9,190 bases of DNA from JAIEPT01 sp038217425 (GTDB taxonomy: Bacteria > Planctomycetota > Planctomycetia > Gemmatales > Gemmataceae), in contig JBBQPM010000238.1 of NCBI GenBank assembly GCA_038217425.1, positions 1 to 9,190 on the forward strand, read 5' to 3'. The translations under genes were made by a program, and so were the position numbers. Positions within the stretch are counted from its first letter, which is position 1. Each line of letters opens with the position of its first letter. Below are positions 7,331-9,190 of this stretch, in pieces. A model generated the notes under the pieces. That model had not been told where the DNA came from. It saw only the letters and a list, made by a program, of their open reading frames with translations, and made no database searches.

Positions 7331-7510
7331 AAGCCACAGAGGTCACAGAGGAAGACAAAAGACTGAGGAATTCGATTTCTCGGGATCCTCTGTGGCTTTT
7401 CTTATATTCGGCCTGCAAGGCCGAACGAAGTCGCGTCCACACGCATTCATGGACTCCCGAATTTCGCTCTCTTCCTTCTTCCTCTGTGCACTCTGTGCCC
7501 TCTGTGGCTT
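7331..7510. repeat. ~180 bp CACAGAGG element with imperfect terminal inverted repeats (MITE-like or dispersed intergenic repeat)
   Basis: The left end (7331-7355) is AAGCCACAGAGG, then T, then CACAGAGGAAGA. The right end (7477-7510) is the exact complement of both 12-mers, but with 10 nt between them, one extra CACAGAG-type unit. A third copy of the outer 12-mer plus TTTTCT lies inside at 7387-7402, in the same orientation as the right end. A small perfect palindrome (TTCGGCC, TGCAA loop, GGCCGAA; 7407-7425) sits in the core. No transposase and no clear target-site duplication are visible. The element starts 12 bp past the rnd stop. Similar CACAGAGG strings are known to me as dispersed intergenic repeats in environmental bacteria; this is recall, not a search. 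Confidence 0.7.
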
Positions 7511-7522
7511 TTCTCGTATTTG

Positions 7523-8707
7523 TCAGCGAAACTCAAAAGGCGTCACGCTCCGCAAGTCCGCCAGCCGCAGCCAACGTCGGCCCTGCAGCACATCGAGCAA
7601 CTCCGGCAAGATCGCCCGGCTCCGCCAACCCGTGTGCAGCAGCGTCTCGATCGGCGCCTCGTCGCGCTCCCACTGCGCCCGCGTCAAACTCCGCAGATCG
7701 CTTACCGACGCGATCAAGTTCGGCGCCAGGTAATTGCGGGCCGCGAAGTCCGCGAGGAACGCCTGCAAGATATTCACCGCCATCGCCACCTGGGGAGGAT
7801 CGACCTCGCGCTCCACCACCTCCGGGCACTCCTCGTTCGGCAACCCTCGCGCGGTCTCCAGGGCGTGAAACATCTCCTCGAGAAACTTGTGCGCCACGCC
7901 GCGAACCACGCTGAGATCGCGCGCCTGCTTCGGCTGACGACGGGCGATCTCCACCAGCAAATCGTCGCGGACCAGCACCCGGGGCGGACGATTCAGCTCC
8001 GCCCCTTTGCGTTCGCGCCACAGAAACAGTTCGCGGACCGCGGCGAGACGACGACTGTCGAGCCCGCCGCACCCTTTGAGTCGGCGCCATTTCTCGCCCA
8101 GCGAATCGACGTTCGGCTCGAGCGGCGTCGCGATGTGCCGCAGGCGCTCGAACTCCTCGCGCGCCCAATCGTGACGATCGAGCTGGGTGAGCTTATTCTC
8201 CAGTTTCGTCCATGTCGCCAGCAGATAGCGAACGTCGTCCAGGGCGTAGCGAAGCTGCGCGGGCGTGAGGGGCCGTTGATGCCAGTCGGTGAGCGTTTCG
8301 CCCTTGCTCAACCGTTTGCCGAGAACCTGCTGCACGAGCGGTCCGTGCCCCAGCGGATACGCCAGCCCGACCATGCCCGCGGCCAGCTGGAGATCGACGA
8401 GATTCGCAGGCGTCCGTCCGCACGCCAGGTGGCAGAGCCGAACTTCTTCGCGCCCCGCGTGGACCACGACCGTTCGTTTCGGATCGACGATGATCTCCCA
8501 GAATCGGCTCAAATCCTCGAGTTCCAGCGAGTCAATGAGGTAGAGCGCATCGGGCGTGGCGACCTGGATCAGGCAGAGATCGGGGTGGTACGTGTTTTCG
8601 CCGACGAACTCGGTGTCGAAGCCCAGGAGGTCGTGCGCCTCGAGTTGGGCGCACAGGGCGTTGAAGTCATCGGGCTGACGGATCAAGGAATTGTGCAGTG
8701 CGTCCAT
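7523..8707 (-). CDS. rnd: Ribonuclease D (DEDDy 3'-5' exonuclease with HRDC domain)
   Basis: Cytoplasmic 3'-5' exoribonuclease of 394 aa, expected to trim tRNA and other stable RNA 3' ends using two metal ions. The exonuclease domain spans about 1-190. ExoI is LGFDTEF with D31 and E33; the ExoIII motif is Y154-ALD-D158 (YALDDVRYLL), the tyrosine type of RNase D. ExoII reads H83-AGREEVRL, so E88 stands where E. coli RNase D has the catalytic aspartate (HAGSEDLEVF). D105 in LVDLQLAA matches the conserved DTQ position. An HRDC domain follows at about 210-280 (KGCGGLDSRRLAAVRELFLWRERKG), then a C-terminal helical region to 394. The overall length is close to E. coli Rnd. ATG at 8707 has no clear Shine-Dalgarno, but lies about 30 nt below a possible extended -10 promoter. 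The gene stands alone: a repeat element separates it from the next gene. Confidence 0.93.
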   Translation of the reverse strand: MDALHNSLIRQPDDFNALCAQLEAHDLLGFDTEFVGENTYHPDLCLIQVATPDALYLIDSLELEDLSRFWEIIVDPKRTVVVHAGREEVRLCHLACGRTPANLVDLQLAAGMVGLAYPLGHGPLVQQVLGKRLSKGETLTDWHQRPLTPAQLRYALDDVRYLLATWTKLENKLTQLDRHDWAREEFERLRHIATPLEPNVDSLGEKWRRLKGCGGLDSRRLAAVRELFLWRERKGAELNRPPRVLVRDDLLVEIARRQPKQARDLSVVRGVAHKFLEEMFHALETARGLPNEECPEVVEREVDPPQVAMAVNILQAFLADFAARNYLAPNLIASVSDLRSLTRAQWERDEAPIETLLHTGWRSRAILPELLDVLQGRRWLRLADLRSVTPFEFR

Positions 8708-8743
8708 CGGGAGCCGGCAAGGTTCTGGGGGTTCACTGGAACA

Positions 8744-8752
8744 TTGTAGCAG
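8744..8752 (-). promoter_or_regulatory. Possible extended -10 promoter for rnd
   Basis: The minus strand reads TGC-TACAAT, an extended -10 element (TGn plus 5 of 6 matches to TATAAT). There is no recognisable -35 box at 16-18 nt, which is tolerated for extended -10 promoters; the place is taken by the palindrome at 8756-8767. Transcription would begin near 8737, about 30 nt before the rnd ATG, close to the partial dyad GTTC-ACTG-GAAC (8731-8742). Confidence 0.35.
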
Positions 8753-8880
8753 TTCCGGGCGCCCGGGCAGGGTGTAGCCAAGTTTTCGAGGAACCCGCAG
8801 GCCTGGAGCTGCTCACGCTTGCACTGCATATGGCGAGCCGTGATAGATGGGCAATATAAACGCAAACGGCTCGAATGTCG

Positions 8881-8931
8881 CCCCTCTCTCTCGGTACTCC
8901 GGGGGAGTGAGGGGACAGGGGTGAGGGGGGG
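8881..8931. repeat. GC-rich CCCCTC.../...GAGGGG repeat, with a partial second copy at 8991-9010
   Basis: CCCCTC (8881-8886) pairs with GAGGGG (8909-8914), and ACTCC (8896-8900) with GGAGT (8904-8908), giving a nested imperfect dyad. CCGGGGGAG followed three bases later by GGGG occurs at 8899-8914 and again at 8996-9010. Translated on the minus strand it gives a HPCPLTPPEYRERG string, like the PHPNPLP-type spurious peptides from dispersed intergenic repeats in many bacterial genomes. Confidence 0.45.
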
Positions 8932-9080
8932 TGAACCTGCAAAGACGTTGATTTCGCAAAGGATACGCCTCCCCGGCGCTTTCCCACCCGGAGTCCCGGG
9001 GGAGAAGGGGGAACTCGGCGGCTCGCTCGCTCTCCGAAGAGGGCGCGCCAATGGTTTCCGGCACTCGTCCCGGCATAATC

Positions 9081-9190
9081 GGCGAGGGCCGGGGGGGGGG
9101 GGGCGGGGGGGGGAGCACGCCGAGGGGGTTGGAGCCGGGCGGGGGGCGCCCCGGCCGCCCCCGACCGAAAAGGGGCCCCACCCCGCCCAC
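9081..9190. other. Terminal G-rich low-complexity tract, possible sequencing or contig-end artefact
   Basis: There are runs of 13 G (9091-9103) and 9 G (9105-9113) split by one C, followed by further G- and C-runs to the end. Such runs are rare inside genomes of ordinary GC content and are typical of two-colour sequencing dropout or low-quality contig ends. If real, the plus strand could form G-quadruplexes. Confidence 0.5.

Larger units (their letters stand above)
8708..9190. other. Gene-free stretch upstream of rnd
   Basis: No credible gene is seen here on either strand. The open frames are proline- or arginine-rich low-complexity translations with no domain. The stretch holds a possible rnd promoter (8744-8752), a perfect 12-bp palindrome CCGGGCGCCCGG (8756-8767), GC-rich repeat copies (8881-8931 and 8991-9010) and a terminal poly-G region (9081-9190). 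I found no tRNA-like cloverleaf. Confidence 0.7.

Noticed and set aside
7385..7430. Possible -10 box (TATAAG on the minus strand) for the transporter-phosphatase unit inside the repeat element
   Set aside because: The best -35 hexamer at 17 nt (TTCGTT) matches the consensus poorly, and the site is part of a repeat element.
6378..7733. 451-codon plus-strand open frame spanning the transporter, the repeat element and the end of rnd
   Set aside because: It crosses two genes and the CACAGAGG element; its LCALCALCGF-like peptide is a known type of false protein made by such repeats.
8813..9190. Minus-strand open frame running off the window end, upstream of rnd
   Set aside because: Pro/Gly-rich translation of low-complexity and poly-G sequence; no domain, and the DNA itself is doubtful.

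Overview
The window suggests an environmental, GC-rich, Gram-negative-type bacterium, most likely a member of the Planctomycetota (Pirellulales-like). This rests on the character of the genes: an exported HEAT-repeat protein, a creatininase-family protein paired with an ACS-type transporter, a PafA-like phosphatase, and an RNase D whose ExoII motif reads HAGREEV. Intergenic DNA full of CACAGAGG-type repeats and uneven use of Shine-Dalgarno sequences fit the same picture. No marker gene fixes the taxonomy, so the lineage is an inference. The final ~110 bases contain runs of 13 and 9 G and look like a contig edge or poorly resolved sequence.

All seven supported genes lie on the minus strand. 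In transcription order they are: (1) rnd-like ribonuclease D (8707-7523), alone behind a possible extended -10 promoter; (2) a ~245 bp gap filled by a ~180 bp element with imperfect terminal inverted repeats of CACAGAGG units (7331-7510); (3) a tight three-gene unit of MFS transporter (7277-5757), membrane-anchored PafA-like alkaline phosphatase (5749-3977) and short CbiX-type sirohydrochlorin chelatase (3973-3596), with gaps of 7 and 3 nt; (4) a 126 bp palindrome-rich junction (3470-3595) with a long hairpin over the cbiX stop codon, a second dyad that shares bases with it, and a good sigma70-like promoter; (5) a second tight unit of exported HEAT-repeat protein (3469-2351), creatininase-family amidohydrolase (2338-1580) and ACS-type MFS transporter (1583-99), joined by a 12 nt gap carrying AAGGAG and by an ATGA stop/start overlap.

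Functionally, both transcription units pair an importer-like MFS protein with a hydrolase. The first could release a phosphate ester outside the membrane and take up the product. The second could take up an organic anion and open an amide or lactam in the cytoplasm. No substrate can be read from the sequence, and the role of the chelatase in the first unit is unexplained. I see no known defence system, CRISPR array, tRNA, rRNA or transposase gene. The most interesting non-coding signals are the cbiX 3' hairpin, whose two non-Watson-Crick positions are both G-U pairs only in the sense RNA; its mutually exclusive neighbour dyad; and the CACAGAGG element.
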